A stretch of DNA of 64,000 nt from an uncultured Eubacteriales bacterium (GTDB lineage Bacteria > Bacillota > Clostridia > Christensenellales > Aristaeellaceae), in NCBI GenBank assembly GCA_900318145.1, contig ONJM01000001.1, forward strand, positions 248,001-312,000, given 5' to 3'. The notes beneath the pieces are model-generated. The model was not told the DNA's origin, made no database searches, and saw only the letters and a program-made list of their open reading frames with translations. Shown here one piece after another: positions 9,297 to 18,860 of this stretch (its first letter is position 1; the number at the start of each line of letters is the position of its first letter). The position numbers and the translations under genes were made by a program.

Positions 9297-10517
9297 ATGA
9301 TCCGCCTGATTCTTCTGATTCCTGCGATTATCCTCTGCCTGCTGCCGGTACTTTCCGGCGCGGAGCTGGCCGGTACGGTTTCCGGTGACTACGAACCGCT
9401 GTACAGCTTTGCGGAACCATATGGATTAAAGCTGGGCGGCGCTTTCGGCCTCAACGATATGAACAACAGAACCTATATGGATTTCCTGGACGACCATTTC
9501 AATTCCCTGACATGCACGAACGAGACGAAGGCGTATTCCCTGCTGGACCAGAACGCCTCGAAGCGCAGCGAGGACGGAACACCCAAAATGAATTATTATT
9601 ACGCGGACAGGATGATCGCATGGTGCCGTGACCATGGAAAGAGCGTCCGGGGACATGTACTGGTATGGGACGCGTATATGAAAACGTGGTTTTTCCATGA
9701 AGGATACGATGACCGTAAGCCGCTGGCAGACGAGGAAACCATGCGGGCCAGGCTGAAAAGCTATATTGAGCAGGTGATCACCCATTTTGAGGAAAAGTTT
9801 CCGGGCGTGATCTACTGCTGGGACGTGGTGAACGAAGCGATCGGCGACAACGCGTCAGAATGGCGGGCCGATGACGCCAGGCATCTGCGTACGGTGCGCA
9901 GCGGCGTATCCAATATCTTCCTGGATCAGATCGGGGATGACTATGTGGAATACGCGTTCCTGTGCGCCAGGGACACGGTGGAGAAGCTCGGCGCGGATAT
10001 TAAGCTTTTCTACAACGACTACAACATGTTTTTTCCGGAAAAACGGGCTGCTGCCCTGGCAGTGCTGAAAAGCATCAATTCCTACGCACAGGATGAGAAC
10101 GGAAATCCCCGGAAACTGGCTGACGGTATCGGCATGCAGGGATATCTTGGCGGATACGGTGTGCAGGCAGGGTGCCTGGAGGACAGCCTGATCGTGAACC
10201 TGAAGGAGTCCATCGCAATGTACCACGCAGCGGGGTTTGAGGTGCAGATTACCGAAATGGCGGTGCGAAACTTTGACAGGAACAAGGCGGAGCTTCACGC
10301 GGAATTCTACGGGCGCCTGTTCTCCGAAATCTTCCTGCCGGCCAACAGTGAGGAGGAAACGCTGAGCGCGGTATGCATCTGGGGACTGGTGGACGCACCG
10401 GAAGGCCGGAAGGATTATGTTTACAATATGAACAGTCCGTACGGCTGCTTCCTTTCCACGGACTATCAGATCAAGACCTGCTTTGATACCGTGTACCATG
10501 TGCTGAAAGGCTCCTGA
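9297..10517 (+). CDS. Secreted GH10 endo-1,4-beta-xylanase
   Basis: A 406-residue enzyme. The ATG at 9297 is preferred over GTG 9288 because that GTG lies inside the CGGAGGTG ribosome binding site. A signal peptide covers residues about 1-22 (cleavage near LSGA). The single GH10 barrel shows the acid/base in WDVVNEAIG (E about 180), the nucleophile in VQITEMAV (E about 320), FYNDYN and the late CIWGLVD. The usual TxENxMK signature is altered here to LTCTNETK. It sits 39 bases after the GH10-GH43 fusion, in the same secreted xylan set. The second xylanase may attack a differently substituted part of the backbone; specificity cannot be read. Confidence 0.9.
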   Translation: MIRLILLIPAIILCLLPVLSGAELAGTVSGDYEPLYSFAEPYGLKLGGAFGLNDMNNRTYMDFLDDHFNSLTCTNETKAYSLLDQNASKRSEDGTPKMNYYYADRMIAWCRDHGKSVRGHVLVWDAYMKTWFFHEGYDDRKPLADEETMRARLKSYIEQVITHFEEKFPGVIYCWDVVNEAIGDNASEWRADDARHLRTVRSGVSNIFLDQIGDDYVEYAFLCARDTVEKLGADIKLFYNDYNMFFPEKRAAALAVLKSINSYAQDENGNPRKLADGIGMQGYLGGYGVQAGCLEDSLIVNLKESIAMYHAAGFEVQITEMAVRNFDRNKAELHAEFYGRLFSEIFLPANSEEETLSAVCIWGLVDAPEGRKDYVYNMNSPYGCFLSTDYQIKTCFDTVYHVLKGS

Positions 10518-10606
10518 AAAACAGTGAAGACATCCGGACATCCCGGAATGCACGCATCAGAAAAAAGAAACCATTGCATGCCGCAGAGAAAGGAACGGTG
10601 ACCGGT

Positions 10607-11686
10607 ATGAAAAGAATCAGTGTCCTTGCTTTATGCGCTGCTTTTCTTTTCCTGTGCTCCGGGGTCCATGCGGAAAACACCGGAAAAACCAGGGTGCTGG
10701 TCGCCCTGGGGGACTCATACACTTCAGGTGAGGGAATTGAGCCGTTTTACGGACAGGACGAACCCATGTCCGAGAAATGCAGGAATCCGGACTGGCTTGC
10801 GCACCGCTCTGAAAAGAGCTGGCCCGGCATGCTGACGCTGCCGGGGGTGGAAGGTGCTATGGCAGACCACCGCGGTGAGAATTTCTTTTTCGCAGCGGCG
10901 TCAGCGGCCAGGACGGGAAACCTTTTTCTGCTGACAGACGAAGAAAAAGAAGCAGGCCGTTCCGCGGAACAGGAAAAAAAGTATGACCGGGACGGAATTA
11001 AGGGCACAGCCGTGCTTGCCCCGCAGCTGAGCATTTTTGATGAACTGGATGAAAAAGGGCTGAAAGCTGATTATGTAGTGCTGACGATCGGCGGAAATGA
11101 CCTGGGTTTCCGAAGTATCATCGCGATGGGCGCCCTGGGTTTAACCGAGTCCCTTTCGGGAGAAACAGATATCGACAAAGGCCTGTCATATCTGGAAGAG
11201 CAGTATGAAATGAAAGATATCCGGGGATCCCTGAAACGCGTGTACCGGGATATCGCTGCCCGCGCGGGGGCGCAGGCGACCATTCTGGTTGTCGGATATC
11301 CGGATCCTTTTATCGATGAAACGGCGAACTTCCTGATTTCCAGCAGCAACGCGAAAATCATCAATGAGGCGGATTACTTTTTCCTGATCGATCTGGCCAA
11401 CCTTGTGGATGAGTGCAGGAATGAGGGAATGAATATCTGCTATGTGGACGTCAGCAACACTTTTGCCGGCCATGGCGCATACGGGGAAGATCCATATATC
11501 AACCCGGTCATACTGACAGCACGGGAACAGGACCTGAATTCCAGGGCTATTGTAAGCTCCGCGTCCATGCATCCGAACATCAAAGGCGCCAAAGCCTACG
11601 CGCGGTGTGTGCAAAACGCCATTGACCAGCTGGAAGCCGGTACCGATACTTATCTTTTTGATGATTTTACGGACGATGACAACTGA
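10607..11686 (+). CDS. Secreted SGNH/GDSL hydrolase (SEST-like), probable polysaccharide esterase
   Basis: About 359 residues from ATG 10607; an in-frame GTG at 10598 is closer to the AAAGGA site and cannot be excluded. The signal peptide ends near GVHAEN. Block I is ALGDSYTSGEG with the catalytic serine, block III is IGGNDLGF, and block V, SASMHPN, supplies the histidine. The HRSEKSWPGML segment resembles SEST-like SGNH enzymes. Placed right after two xylanases, it may remove acetyl or other esters from xylan, but the substrate is an inference. It is the last gene of the left glycan locus and runs into a shared terminator. Confidence 0.82.
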   Translation: MKRISVLALCAAFLFLCSGVHAENTGKTRVLVALGDSYTSGEGIEPFYGQDEPMSEKCRNPDWLAHRSEKSWPGMLTLPGVEGAMADHRGENFFFAAASAARTGNLFLLTDEEKEAGRSAEQEKKYDRDGIKGTAVLAPQLSIFDELDEKGLKADYVVLTIGGNDLGFRSIIAMGALGLTESLSGETDIDKGLSYLEEQYEMKDIRGSLKRVYRDIAARAGAQATILVVGYPDPFIDETANFLISSSNAKIINEADYFFLIDLANLVDECRNEGMNICYVDVSNTFAGHGAYGEDPYINPVILTAREQDLNSRAIVSSASMHPNIKGAKAYARCVQNAIDQLEAGTDTYLFDDFTDDDN

Positions 11687-11749
11687 TCCGGCATTCATTC
11701 AGCGCGAAACGGTTCCGGCTGCCGGTCCCGGCAGCCGCAGACCAAGAAA

Positions 11750-11795
11750 GAAAACAGCGGCATCTGAACGCATCAGACTGCCGCTGTTTTCTTTT
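11750..11795. terminator. Bidirectional terminator between convergent genes
   Basis: GAAAACAGCGGCATCTGA pairs with TCAGACTGCCGCTGTTTTC, with one bulged C and loop ACGCA (11750-11791). The A-run on one side and T-run on the other serve both the esterase (plus) and the flavoprotein (minus). Confidence 0.85.
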
Positions 11796-11807
11796 GAACC
11801 GGAGAAC

Positions 11808-12971
11808 TTATTTCAGCATTTCTTCAGCCAGGGCTTCGAGCTGGGCTTCGTTTTCCGCGGTTACGGCGGAAAGAATTTTCACCTGGGTTTCAGCAAAGGA
11901 GGTATCCCTGCAGTTTTCCAGGAGGCCTTTCATGACTTTCGCGGCGGCGGGGGCCCAGGAGCCGTTTTCAATGAGACCGACTTTGCGGCCGCGCCATCCG
12001 TGCTCCGCCAGGGTTGTGATGAAGGTGCGCATGAAGGGGAAGATATCCGCGTTATAGGTTGTGGTGGCAAGAACGACCTTGCCGTAACGGAAGGCGTCTT
12101 CCACGCACTCGGCCATATCGTCCCGGGCGAGGTCGCTGACGGCAACCTTGGGGCAGCCTTTTTCCTTCAGCTTTTCAGCCAGGATCTCCACAGCCTTTTC
12201 CGTATTCCCGTAGACGGAGGTATAGAAGACGGCAACGCCTTCCGTTTCCACGCCATAGGTAGTCCAGGTATTGTACAGGTCCAGGTAATAGGGGAGGTTT
12301 TCCTGCAGAACGGGACCGTGGAGAGGACAGATCACCTGAATATCCAGGGCGGCGGCCTTCTTCAGAACTGCCTGCGCCTGTGCGCCGTATTTACCGACGA
12401 TTCCGAAATAATACCGGCGGGCTTCGCAGGCCCAGCCTTCCGGATCCACCGTGTCCAGAGCGCCGAACTTGCCGAAGGCATCGGCGGAGAAGAGCACCTT
12501 ATCCGTGCTGTCGTAGGTCATGAGCACTTCCGGCCAGTGGACCATCGGCGCCGCGATGAACCGCAGGACATGGACGCCGAGCACCAGCTCCGTACCTTCG
12601 GCGGCAACGACCCGACGGTCCGCGTATTCATTGCCGTAGAAATTTTTCATCATGGTGAAGGCCTTCGCGGAAGCGACAATGACCGCGGCAGGATACTTCT
12701 CCATAAAGAGGGCGATGTTCGCGGAATGATCCGGCTCCATATGCTGGACAACCAGGTAATCCGGAACGCGGCCGGCCAGTGCTTCCTCCAGGTTCGCGAT
12801 CCATTCATCGCCGAAGCGCCGTTCCACGGTGTCCATAACGGCGGCTTTTTCATCAAGGATGACATAGGAATTGTAGGCCATGCCCAGGGGGACGATGTAC
12901 TGCCCCTCAAACAGGTCAAGATCGTGATCGTTCACACCGATATAGCAGATATCCTTTGTGATGCGGTTCAT
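11808..12971 (-). CDS. FprA-family A-type flavoprotein (flavodiiron O2/NO reductase)
   Basis: A 387-residue cytosolic protein. The N-terminal metallo-beta-lactamase-like domain (about 1-245) keeps the diiron ligands in HMEPDHSAN (about 78-86) and the later AAPMVHWPEVLM and FSADAFG. The C-terminal flavodoxin domain (about 250-387) shows the FMN loop YTSVYGNTEKA and TTTYNADIFPF. These enzymes reduce oxygen to water or nitric oxide to N2O in anaerobes. It stands alone, divergent from the antiporter, with AGGAG before the ATG. A protective role against oxygen fits an anaerobe. Confidence 0.93.
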   Translation of the reverse strand: MNRITKDICYIGVNDHDLDLFEGQYIVPLGMAYNSYVILDEKAAVMDTVERRFGDEWIANLEEALAGRVPDYLVVQHMEPDHSANIALFMEKYPAAVIVASAKAFTMMKNFYGNEYADRRVVAAEGTELVLGVHVLRFIAAPMVHWPEVLMTYDSTDKVLFSADAFGKFGALDTVDPEGWACEARRYYFGIVGKYGAQAQAVLKKAAALDIQVICPLHGPVLQENLPYYLDLYNTWTTYGVETEGVAVFYTSVYGNTEKAVEILAEKLKEKGCPKVAVSDLARDDMAECVEDAFRYGKVVLATTTYNADIFPFMRTFITTLAEHGWRGRKVGLIENGSWAPAAAKVMKGLLENCRDTSFAETQVKILSAVTAENEAQLEALAEEMLK

Positions 12972-13045
12972 AACAATTTACTCCTGTTCTGATGCTTTCT
13001 CGGTCCGGCCCGCGGCTTCCGGAGAGACCGGAACGAACTATTGCT

Positions 13046-13074
13046 ATAGTATCATAGATGCATTTCCGGCGCAA
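13046..13074 (-). promoter_or_regulatory. Candidate promoter of the flavoprotein gene
   Basis: Read on the minus strand: TTGCGC (13069-13074), a 17-base spacer and TACTAT (13046-13051), about 75 bases before the start codon. The -35 box is weak. Confidence 0.4.
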
Positions 13075-13107
13075 GGGAGCGGAAATGTTCCGCGCTTGTA
13101 CAAGGTA

Positions 13108-13136
13108 TTGTATCCCTGTGATAAAAGTGGTACAAT
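13108..13136 (+). promoter_or_regulatory. Sigma-A-type promoter of the antiporter gene
   Basis: TTGTAT (13108-13113), a 17-base spacer and TACAAT (13131-13136), 39 bases before the antiporter ATG, which has an AGGAGAGG site. Confidence 0.7.
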
Positions 13137-13175
13137 TGCCGCCGGAAAAAAGAAGGAGAGGAAGCTCTGACTGTT

Positions 13176-14483
13176 ATGGAAACCCTTTTGCTGGTTGCAA
13201 TCGCCCTTTTCTCGGGACTGCTTATGACCCGGTTATTCGTTAAATTTCATCTGCCGGACGTTACGGCATATCTGGTGGCCGGCGTACTGATCGGCCCGTG
13301 TGTGCTCGGACGGCTCGGCATCGGCTTCACAACTTTTGAACAGGTGGATTCCCTGTCCCTGATCAGCGACGTGGCTCTGGGCTTTATTGCTTTTGCCATC
13401 GGCCATGAATTCCGGCTTTCCGCACTGAAGCAGACCGGGAAACAGGCAACGATCATCGGTATTCTGCAGGCGGTGATCGCCACCGTCTTTGTGGATATTG
13501 CCCTGGTGACGTTTCATTTCCTGCGGCCTGACCTGCTGAGCCTGCCGATCGCCATTACGCTGGGCGCCATCGCAGCGGCAACCGCGCCGGCCGCAACCCT
13601 GATGGTTGTACGCCAGTACAAGGCCAAAGGCCCTGTGACGGATGTACTGCTGCCGGTAGTTGCCCTGGACGACGCGGTAGGCCTGGTGGTTTTCGCGGTT
13701 TCCTTCGGTATCGCCCAGGCGATGCAGAACGGAACCACGCATATCGCGGCCTTGATTCTGGAACCGCTGGCGGAGGTTGTACTTTCCCTGGCCTTCGGCG
13801 GGGTGACCGGCGTGGTGCTGACATACCTGGAGCGGTATTTCCATTCCCACCGGAACCGGAACGCGCTGATTGTCGGCAGCGTGATTATCACGGTTGCCGT
13901 GAGCCAGCTGAAAATTCCCGTCGGGCCTTTCACTTTCGGGTTTTCCAGCCTGCTGGTGTGCATGATGCTGGGGACGGTATTCTGCAATTTCTGTCCGCTG
14001 AGCGAGGATCTGATGCTGCAGGCGGACCGGTGGTCCGGCCCGGCAATCACCCTGTTCTTTGTGCTGAGCGGTTCGGCGCTGCAGTTTGACGTGTTCTCCG
14101 ATCCGTCGGTGATCCTGATCGGCGCAACTTATATCCTTGCGCGTTCCCTTGGGAAATACTTCGGGGCGAAATGGTCCGCGGGGCTGGCAAAAAGCCCGGC
14201 GACGGTACGGAAATACCTGGGGATTACGCTGCTTCCGCAGGCCGGTGTGGCGCTGGGTATGTGCACGACCGCGTACCGGGTTCTGGGCGGTGAGGACGGA
14301 ACACTGATCCGGAATATCGTTCTGTTCGGCGTGCTGGTTTATGAGCTGCTGGGACCGAGCCTGACCAAGATGGCCCTGACGAAGGCCGGGGATATCCAGG
14401 CGATACCTTCCGAGGTGAAAGGCCGCCGGAAGAAGGCGCTGGAGCAGGTAACGAAGCCCGTTCCGCCGCAGTTTGACAAATAA
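13176..14483 (+). CDS. Cation/proton antiporter, CPA2 (Kef-like) family
   Basis: A 435-residue membrane protein with about 12 helices and no C-terminal TrkA-N domain. LPDVTAYLVAGVLIGP near the N-terminus and the paired aspartates in VVALDDAVGLVVFA (near residue 168) are typical of CPA2 exchangers, where they carry the ion. The C-terminal tail is short and basic. It would exchange K+ or Na+ for protons across the cell membrane. It has its own promoter and faces away from the flavoprotein gene. The transported ion cannot be decided from sequence. Confidence 0.87.
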   Translation: METLLLVAIALFSGLLMTRLFVKFHLPDVTAYLVAGVLIGPCVLGRLGIGFTTFEQVDSLSLISDVALGFIAFAIGHEFRLSALKQTGKQATIIGILQAVIATVFVDIALVTFHFLRPDLLSLPIAITLGAIAAATAPAATLMVVRQYKAKGPVTDVLLPVVALDDAVGLVVFAVSFGIAQAMQNGTTHIAALILEPLAEVVLSLAFGGVTGVVLTYLERYFHSHRNRNALIVGSVIITVAVSQLKIPVGPFTFGFSSLLVCMMLGTVFCNFCPLSEDLMLQADRWSGPAITLFFVLSGSALQFDVFSDPSVILIGATYILARSLGKYFGAKWSAGLAKSPATVRKYLGITLLPQAGVALGMCTTAYRVLGGEDGTLIRNIVLFGVLVYELLGPSLTKMALTKAGDIQAIPSEVKGRRKKALEQVTKPVPPQFDK

Positions 14484-14510
14484 CAGGCAGTGACAAGCGG
14501 CCTGCTGGAA

Positions 14511-14537
14511 GATCCTTCGCTATACTCAGGATGACAC
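14511..14537 (+). repeat. Intergenic imperfect-palindromic repeat, copy 1
   Basis: GATCCTTCGC, four variable bases, CTCAGGATGACAC; ATCCT and AGGAT can pair. The same element occurs at 19945-19971 and 22071-22097, always between genes. It lies between the antiporter and aroF. Confidence 0.7.
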
Positions 14538-14589
14538 AACGGGGGCGGCCGGAATCAGGCTGCCGGAATAAAACAGGGGGATTCTGCAT

Positions 14590-15603
14590 ATGATTATCGC
14601 GCTGAAGAAGAGTATCCGGGCGGAGGAGCAGGAGCATCTGATTCAATGGCTGGAAAGCCAGGGCGTCCGGACGCATATTTCGGAAGGCGAATTCCAGACC
14701 ATTATCGGACTGGTCGGCGATACGACACGGATCGATACAGACCTGATCCGCGGACTGGAATTTGTGGAAGGCGTTACCCGGATTTCCGAACCTTTCAAGA
14801 AGGCAAACCGGAAGTTCCATCCTGATGACACGGTAGTTACATTGAACGGGGGCACCGCTTTCGGCGGCGGAGCTTTCCAGATGATCGCCGGTCCCTGCTC
14901 CGTGGAATCGGAAGCACAGGTTGAAACCATCGCCCGGGCTGTGAAGGCCAGCGGCGCGGGAGTGCTGCGGGGCGGCGCGTTCAAGCCGAGAACTTCTCCG
15001 TACGATTTCCAGGGACTGCACGAGGAAGGCATCCGGATCCTGTCGGAAGTCAAAAAAATGACCGGTCTTCCGATCATCACCGAGATTATGGATATTTCCC
15101 ATCTGCCGCTGTTTGAGGACGTGGATATCATCCAGGTCGGCGCGCGGAACATGCAGAACTTTGAACTGCTGAAGGAGCTTGGCAGGATCCGGAAACCGAT
15201 TCTGCTCAAACGCGGCCTGGCCAACAATATCAAGGAGCTGCTGATGAGCGCCGAGTACATCATGGCCGGCGGAAACGAGCAGGTGATTCTGTGCGAACGG
15301 GGTGTGCGCACCTTTGAGACCTATACGCGGAACACACTGGATCTTTCAGCCGTGGCGGTGCTGCATGAGCTGAGCCATCTGCCGGTGGTGGTGGATCCGA
15401 GCCACGCGACCGGCGCGGCAAGATATGTGAAACCGATGGCGCTGGCCGCGGCGGCCTGCGGCGCGGACGGACTGATGATCGAGGTGCATAACGATCCGCA
15501 GCACGCGCTGTGCGACGGACCGCAGTCCCTGACGCCGGAACAGTTTGACGACGTGGCGAAGGCCGTACGGAAGGTGCGGGAAGCCGTGCTCAGCGACCTG
15601 TAA
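14590..15603 (+). CDS. aroF: 3-deoxy-7-phosphoheptulonate synthase (DAHP synthase), AroA-I-beta type
   Basis: A 337-residue enzyme that condenses phosphoenolpyruvate with erythrose-4-phosphate, the first step of aromatic amino acid synthesis. Residues 1-70 form the small ferredoxin-like regulatory domain of this subclass. The barrel begins near 95 with FQMIAGPCSVESEAQ, and GGAFKPRTSPYDFQG, EIMD, LLKRG and VVDPSHATG are visible. The ATG follows a G-rich site. It stands alone between the repeat element and a terminator shared with carB, with no other shikimate gene nearby. Confidence 0.95.
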   Translation: MIIALKKSIRAEEQEHLIQWLESQGVRTHISEGEFQTIIGLVGDTTRIDTDLIRGLEFVEGVTRISEPFKKANRKFHPDDTVVTLNGGTAFGGGAFQMIAGPCSVESEAQVETIARAVKASGAGVLRGGAFKPRTSPYDFQGLHEEGIRILSEVKKMTGLPIITEIMDISHLPLFEDVDIIQVGARNMQNFELLKELGRIRKPILLKRGLANNIKELLMSAEYIMAGGNEQVILCERGVRTFETYTRNTLDLSAVAVLHELSHLPVVVDPSHATGAARYVKPMALAAAACGADGLMIEVHNDPQHALCDGPQSLTPEQFDDVAKAVRKVREAVLSDL

Positions 15604-15626
15604 CCGGAGGCCTGAGGCGTATACGT

Positions 15627-15659
15627 AAAAAAGCTGCCGTTTTCGCGGCAGCTTTTTTT
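15627..15659. terminator. Bidirectional terminator between aroF and carB
   Basis: AGCTGCCG (15632-15639) pairs with CGGCAGCT (15646-15653), flanked by AAAAA on the left and TTTTTT on the right, so it can end both convergent transcripts. Confidence 0.9.
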
Positions 15660-15668
15660 GCGTGTTCT

Positions 15669-18600
15669 TCAGCGGCGCATACAGTTGATATCGACCAGTT
15701 CCGTGTTCTCCAGGGAGAAGCGGGAACCGAGGATGTCCGCCAGCGCGTTGGCGGTGTCCAGAGAGGTCATGCAGGGAATGCCGAGAATCATTGCCTTGCG
15801 GTGCAGCACCCGGTAATCGCCTACGGTATCGTCCTTCACAGCGCCGGTATAGATGATATAGTTAACGTCCCCGTTCTCCATGAGGCTGATGATTTCATCA
15901 CTGATCTTCGGGTCGGCGACGGTCTGGACATGAATCCCGACGGAAGAAATTGCCCGGGCGGTGTCCTTGGTTGCGTAGACATGGATGCCAAGGTCGTAGC
16001 AGCGTTTGGCCATGGCGATGGCGTCCGGAAAATCTTCGTCCTCAACGGAAAGCAGCACACCCATCCGGGAACGGTCCCGGGCGGTGGGCAGGGAAAAACC
16101 GGCGGCGGACAGCCCCTTGAAAAGCGCTTCCGCCTTGGTGATGCCGATGCCAAGGACTTCGCCGGTGGATTTCATTTCCGGGCCGAGGATGGAATCGGCG
16201 TCGTTGAGCTTCTCAAAGGAGAAAACAGGCACCTTGATGGCGCAGTAAGGCGGCGCGGGATACAGCCCGGTGCCGAAGCCAAGCTCCTTCAGGGATTCGC
16301 CCAGCATCACCCGGGAAGCCAGGTCCACCATGGGCACGCCGGTTACCTTGGAAATGTAGGGAACCGTACGGGAAGCGCGGGGGTTTACCTCGATGACATA
16401 CAGTTCGTTGTCGAAAATCAGGTACTGGATATTCACCAGCCCCTGCGTCCCGAGCGCCAGGGCGAGCTTGGTTGAAATATCGCAGATCTTTTCCTGGAAT
16501 TTCGCGGTCAGGTTGAAGGGCGGATATACAGCAATGGAATCACCGCTGTGGACGCCGGCACGCTCGATATGCTCCATGATGCCGGGAATCAGCACGTCCC
16601 TGCCGTCGGAGATGACGTCCACTTCCAGCTCGATGCCGGGAAGGTACTGGTCCACAAGCACAGGGTTCTCGATGCCGCCGGACAGGATCCGTGTCATGTA
16701 ATCCACGGTCTGTTCCCGGGAACGGGAAATGGTCATGTTCTGGCCGCCGATCACGTAGGAGGGACGCAGCAGGACCGGGTAGCCCAGCTCTTCCGCGGCG
16801 GAGACAGCTTCCGCCATCGTACGGACGCCCATGCCCCGGGGCCGGCGGATGCCGAATCGCTCCAGCAGAGCATCGAAACGCTCGCGGTCCTCAGCGATAT
16901 CAATGGATTCAGCGCTGGTACCGAGAATCCGTATCCCTTTGCTGTCCAGGAATTTTGTCAGCTTGATGGCGGTCTGGCCGCCGAATGCCACCACGACGCC
17001 CACGGGCTTTTCCACTTCGATGACATTCATGACGTCCTCCGGCGTCAGCGGCTCGAAATAAAGGCGGTCCGCGGTGTCATAGTCGGTGGAGACGGTTTCC
17101 GGGTTGTTGTTGATGATGACCACATCGTAGCCGATACGGCGCAGGGTCCAGACACAGTGTACGGAGGAGTAGTCGAACTCGATGCCCTGGCCGATCCGGA
17201 TCGGGCCGGAACCCAGCACGATGACCACCGGGCGGCCGGAACGCTTCAGGCTCCGGGATTCGCAGGCCTTGTCCGTGCAGGAGTAGAAGTACGGCGTTTC
17301 CGCGGCGAACTCCGCGCCGCAGGTATCGACCATCTTGTAGCTCATTTTCCAGCCGGGGACTTCCTTCGCGCCCGAGATGCGCATGATGGCCGCATCCGGG
17401 TATCCCATCTTTTTGAAGGCCGCATAGTCTCCGGGCTGCAGGCCGTTTTTCTCCGCTTTCATTTCCGCGTCGGCCATGGCGCGGAGACGGTACAGGAAGA
17501 ACCGGTCGATTTTGGTGATTTCAAAGATTTCGTCCACGGATATTCCCTGTTTCAGGGCTTCAAAAACCGTGAACAGGCGGCGGTCATCCTGGCGGGCGAG
17601 ACGCTCGCGGACCGGTTCATCCGACAGCGGCGGCGCATTCAGGGTATCCAGGGATATTTCAGCGCCGCGGACCGCCTTCATCAGGGCTTCTTCAAAGCGC
17701 TGACCGATGGCCATGACTTCGCCGGTGGCTTTCATCTGGGTGCCCAGGCGGCGGGATGAACCGTAGAATTTATCAAAGGGCCATTTGGGGAATTTGACAA
17801 CCACATAGTCCACAGTCGGTTCAAAGCAGGCGCAGGTTTTGCCGGTGATATCGTTGGCGATTTCGTCCAGCGCGTAGCCCAGGGCCAGGCGGGTTGTGAT
17901 CTTCGCAATGGGATAGCCGGTAGCCTTGCTGGCGAGCGCGGAAGAACGGCTGACCCGGGGATTGACCTCGATCACCGCGTATTCGAAGGAATCCGGGTTC
18001 AGGGCGAACTGGCAGTTGCAGCCGCCGACGATGCCGATGGCTGTGACGATATCCAGGGACGCCGTGCGGAGCATCTGGTATTCCTTGTCCGAAAGGGTCA
18101 GGGCAGGAGCCACGACCACACTGTCGCCGGTATGAATGCCGACGGGGTCCACATTCTCCATGGAACAGACCGCAATGACGTTTCCCTGCGCGTCCCGCAT
18201 GGTTTCAAACTCAATTTCCTTCCAGCCGGCGATGCACTTTTCCACCAGAATCTGGGTAATGGGGGAGGCATCGAGCCCGATCCGGGCGATCTGGCGCATT
18301 TCCTCCTCGTTTTCAGCAATGCCGCCGCCGCTGCCTCCCAGGGTATAGGCCGGACGGACAATCACGGGATACCCGATTTTTTCCGCCGCGGCGAGAGCCT
18401 GCTCCAGCGTTTCGGCGATATCGGACGGAACGCAGGGCTGGCCGATTTCCAGCATGGTTTCGCGGAATTTTTCCCGGTCTTCCGCCTTTTCGATCGCGCT
18501 CAGGGGCGAACCCAGCAGGCGTACGCCGAATTCTTCCAGGGTGCCGTCGCGGCTCAGCTGCATGGCCAGGGTCAGGCCGGTCTGGCCGCCGAGGCCGGCG

Positions 18601-18860
18601 ATGAGCCCGTCCGGACGCTCTTTCTCAATCACCCGGCGGATTGTGGCGGCATTCAGAGGCTCCAGGTAGATTTCATCCGCCAGATGCTGGTCGGTCATGA
18701 TGGTGGCGGGGTTCGAATTGACCAGGACCACGTTGATCCCTTCGGCTTTCAGTACGCGGCATGCCTGGGCACCGGCGTAGTCGAACTCCGCCGCCTGGCC
18801 GATAATGATCGGACCGGAACCGATTACCAGGACTTTCCGGATGGCTTCATTTTTAGGCAT
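15669..18860 (-). CDS. carB: Carbamoyl-phosphate synthase, large subunit
   Basis: A 1063-residue ATP-dependent subunit making carbamoyl phosphate for arginine and pyrimidine synthesis. Two homologous ATP-grasp halves are visible, the first opening with KVLVIGSGPIIIGQAAEFDY and the second near residue 550 with VIVLGSGPIRIGQGIEFDY. The C-terminal MGS-like allosteric domain starts around residue 930. Length is normal. The ATG overlaps the end of carA by 8 bases, giving equimolar coupling, and the gene ends at the terminator shared with aroF. Its place at the tail of the arginine run suggests expression mainly for arginine. Confidence 0.97.
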   Translation of the reverse strand: MPKNEAIRKVLVIGSGPIIIGQAAEFDYAGAQACRVLKAEGINVVLVNSNPATIMTDQHLADEIYLEPLNAATIRRVIEKERPDGLIAGLGGQTGLTLAMQLSRDGTLEEFGVRLLGSPLSAIEKAEDREKFRETMLEIGQPCVPSDIAETLEQALAAAEKIGYPVIVRPAYTLGGSGGGIAENEEEMRQIARIGLDASPITQILVEKCIAGWKEIEFETMRDAQGNVIAVCSMENVDPVGIHTGDSVVVAPALTLSDKEYQMLRTASLDIVTAIGIVGGCNCQFALNPDSFEYAVIEVNPRVSRSSALASKATGYPIAKITTRLALGYALDEIANDITGKTCACFEPTVDYVVVKFPKWPFDKFYGSSRRLGTQMKATGEVMAIGQRFEEALMKAVRGAEISLDTLNAPPLSDEPVRERLARQDDRRLFTVFEALKQGISVDEIFEITKIDRFFLYRLRAMADAEMKAEKNGLQPGDYAAFKKMGYPDAAIMRISGAKEVPGWKMSYKMVDTCGAEFAAETPYFYSCTDKACESRSLKRSGRPVVIVLGSGPIRIGQGIEFDYSSVHCVWTLRRIGYDVVIINNNPETVSTDYDTADRLYFEPLTPEDVMNVIEVEKPVGVVVAFGGQTAIKLTKFLDSKGIRILGTSAESIDIAEDRERFDALLERFGIRRPRGMGVRTMAEAVSAAEELGYPVLLRPSYVIGGQNMTISRSREQTVDYMTRILSGGIENPVLVDQYLPGIELEVDVISDGRDVLIPGIMEHIERAGVHSGDSIAVYPPFNLTAKFQEKICDISTKLALALGTQGLVNIQYLIFDNELYVIEVNPRASRTVPYISKVTGVPMVDLASRVMLGESLKELGFGTGLYPAPPYCAIKVPVFSFEKLNDADSILGPEMKSTGEVLGIGITKAEALFKGLSAAGFSLPTARDRSRMGVLLSVEDEDFPDAIAMAKRCYDLGIHVYATKDTARAISSVGIHVQTVADPKISDEIISLMENGDVNYIIYTGAVKDDTVGDYRVLHRKAMILGIPCMTSLDTANALADILGSRFSLENTELVDINCMRR

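Noticed and set aside
11607-12992. Plus-strand open frame of 461 codons opposite the flavoprotein gene
   Set aside because: The minus strand carries intact FprA motifs, and the frame runs through a terminator.
14484-14589. A promoter for aroF using TTGACA at 14473
   Set aside because: No -10 box is found at a suitable distance; the match lies in the end of the antiporter gene.
16548-17759. Plus-strand open frame of 403 codons opposite carB
   Set aside because: carB is complete on the other strand.
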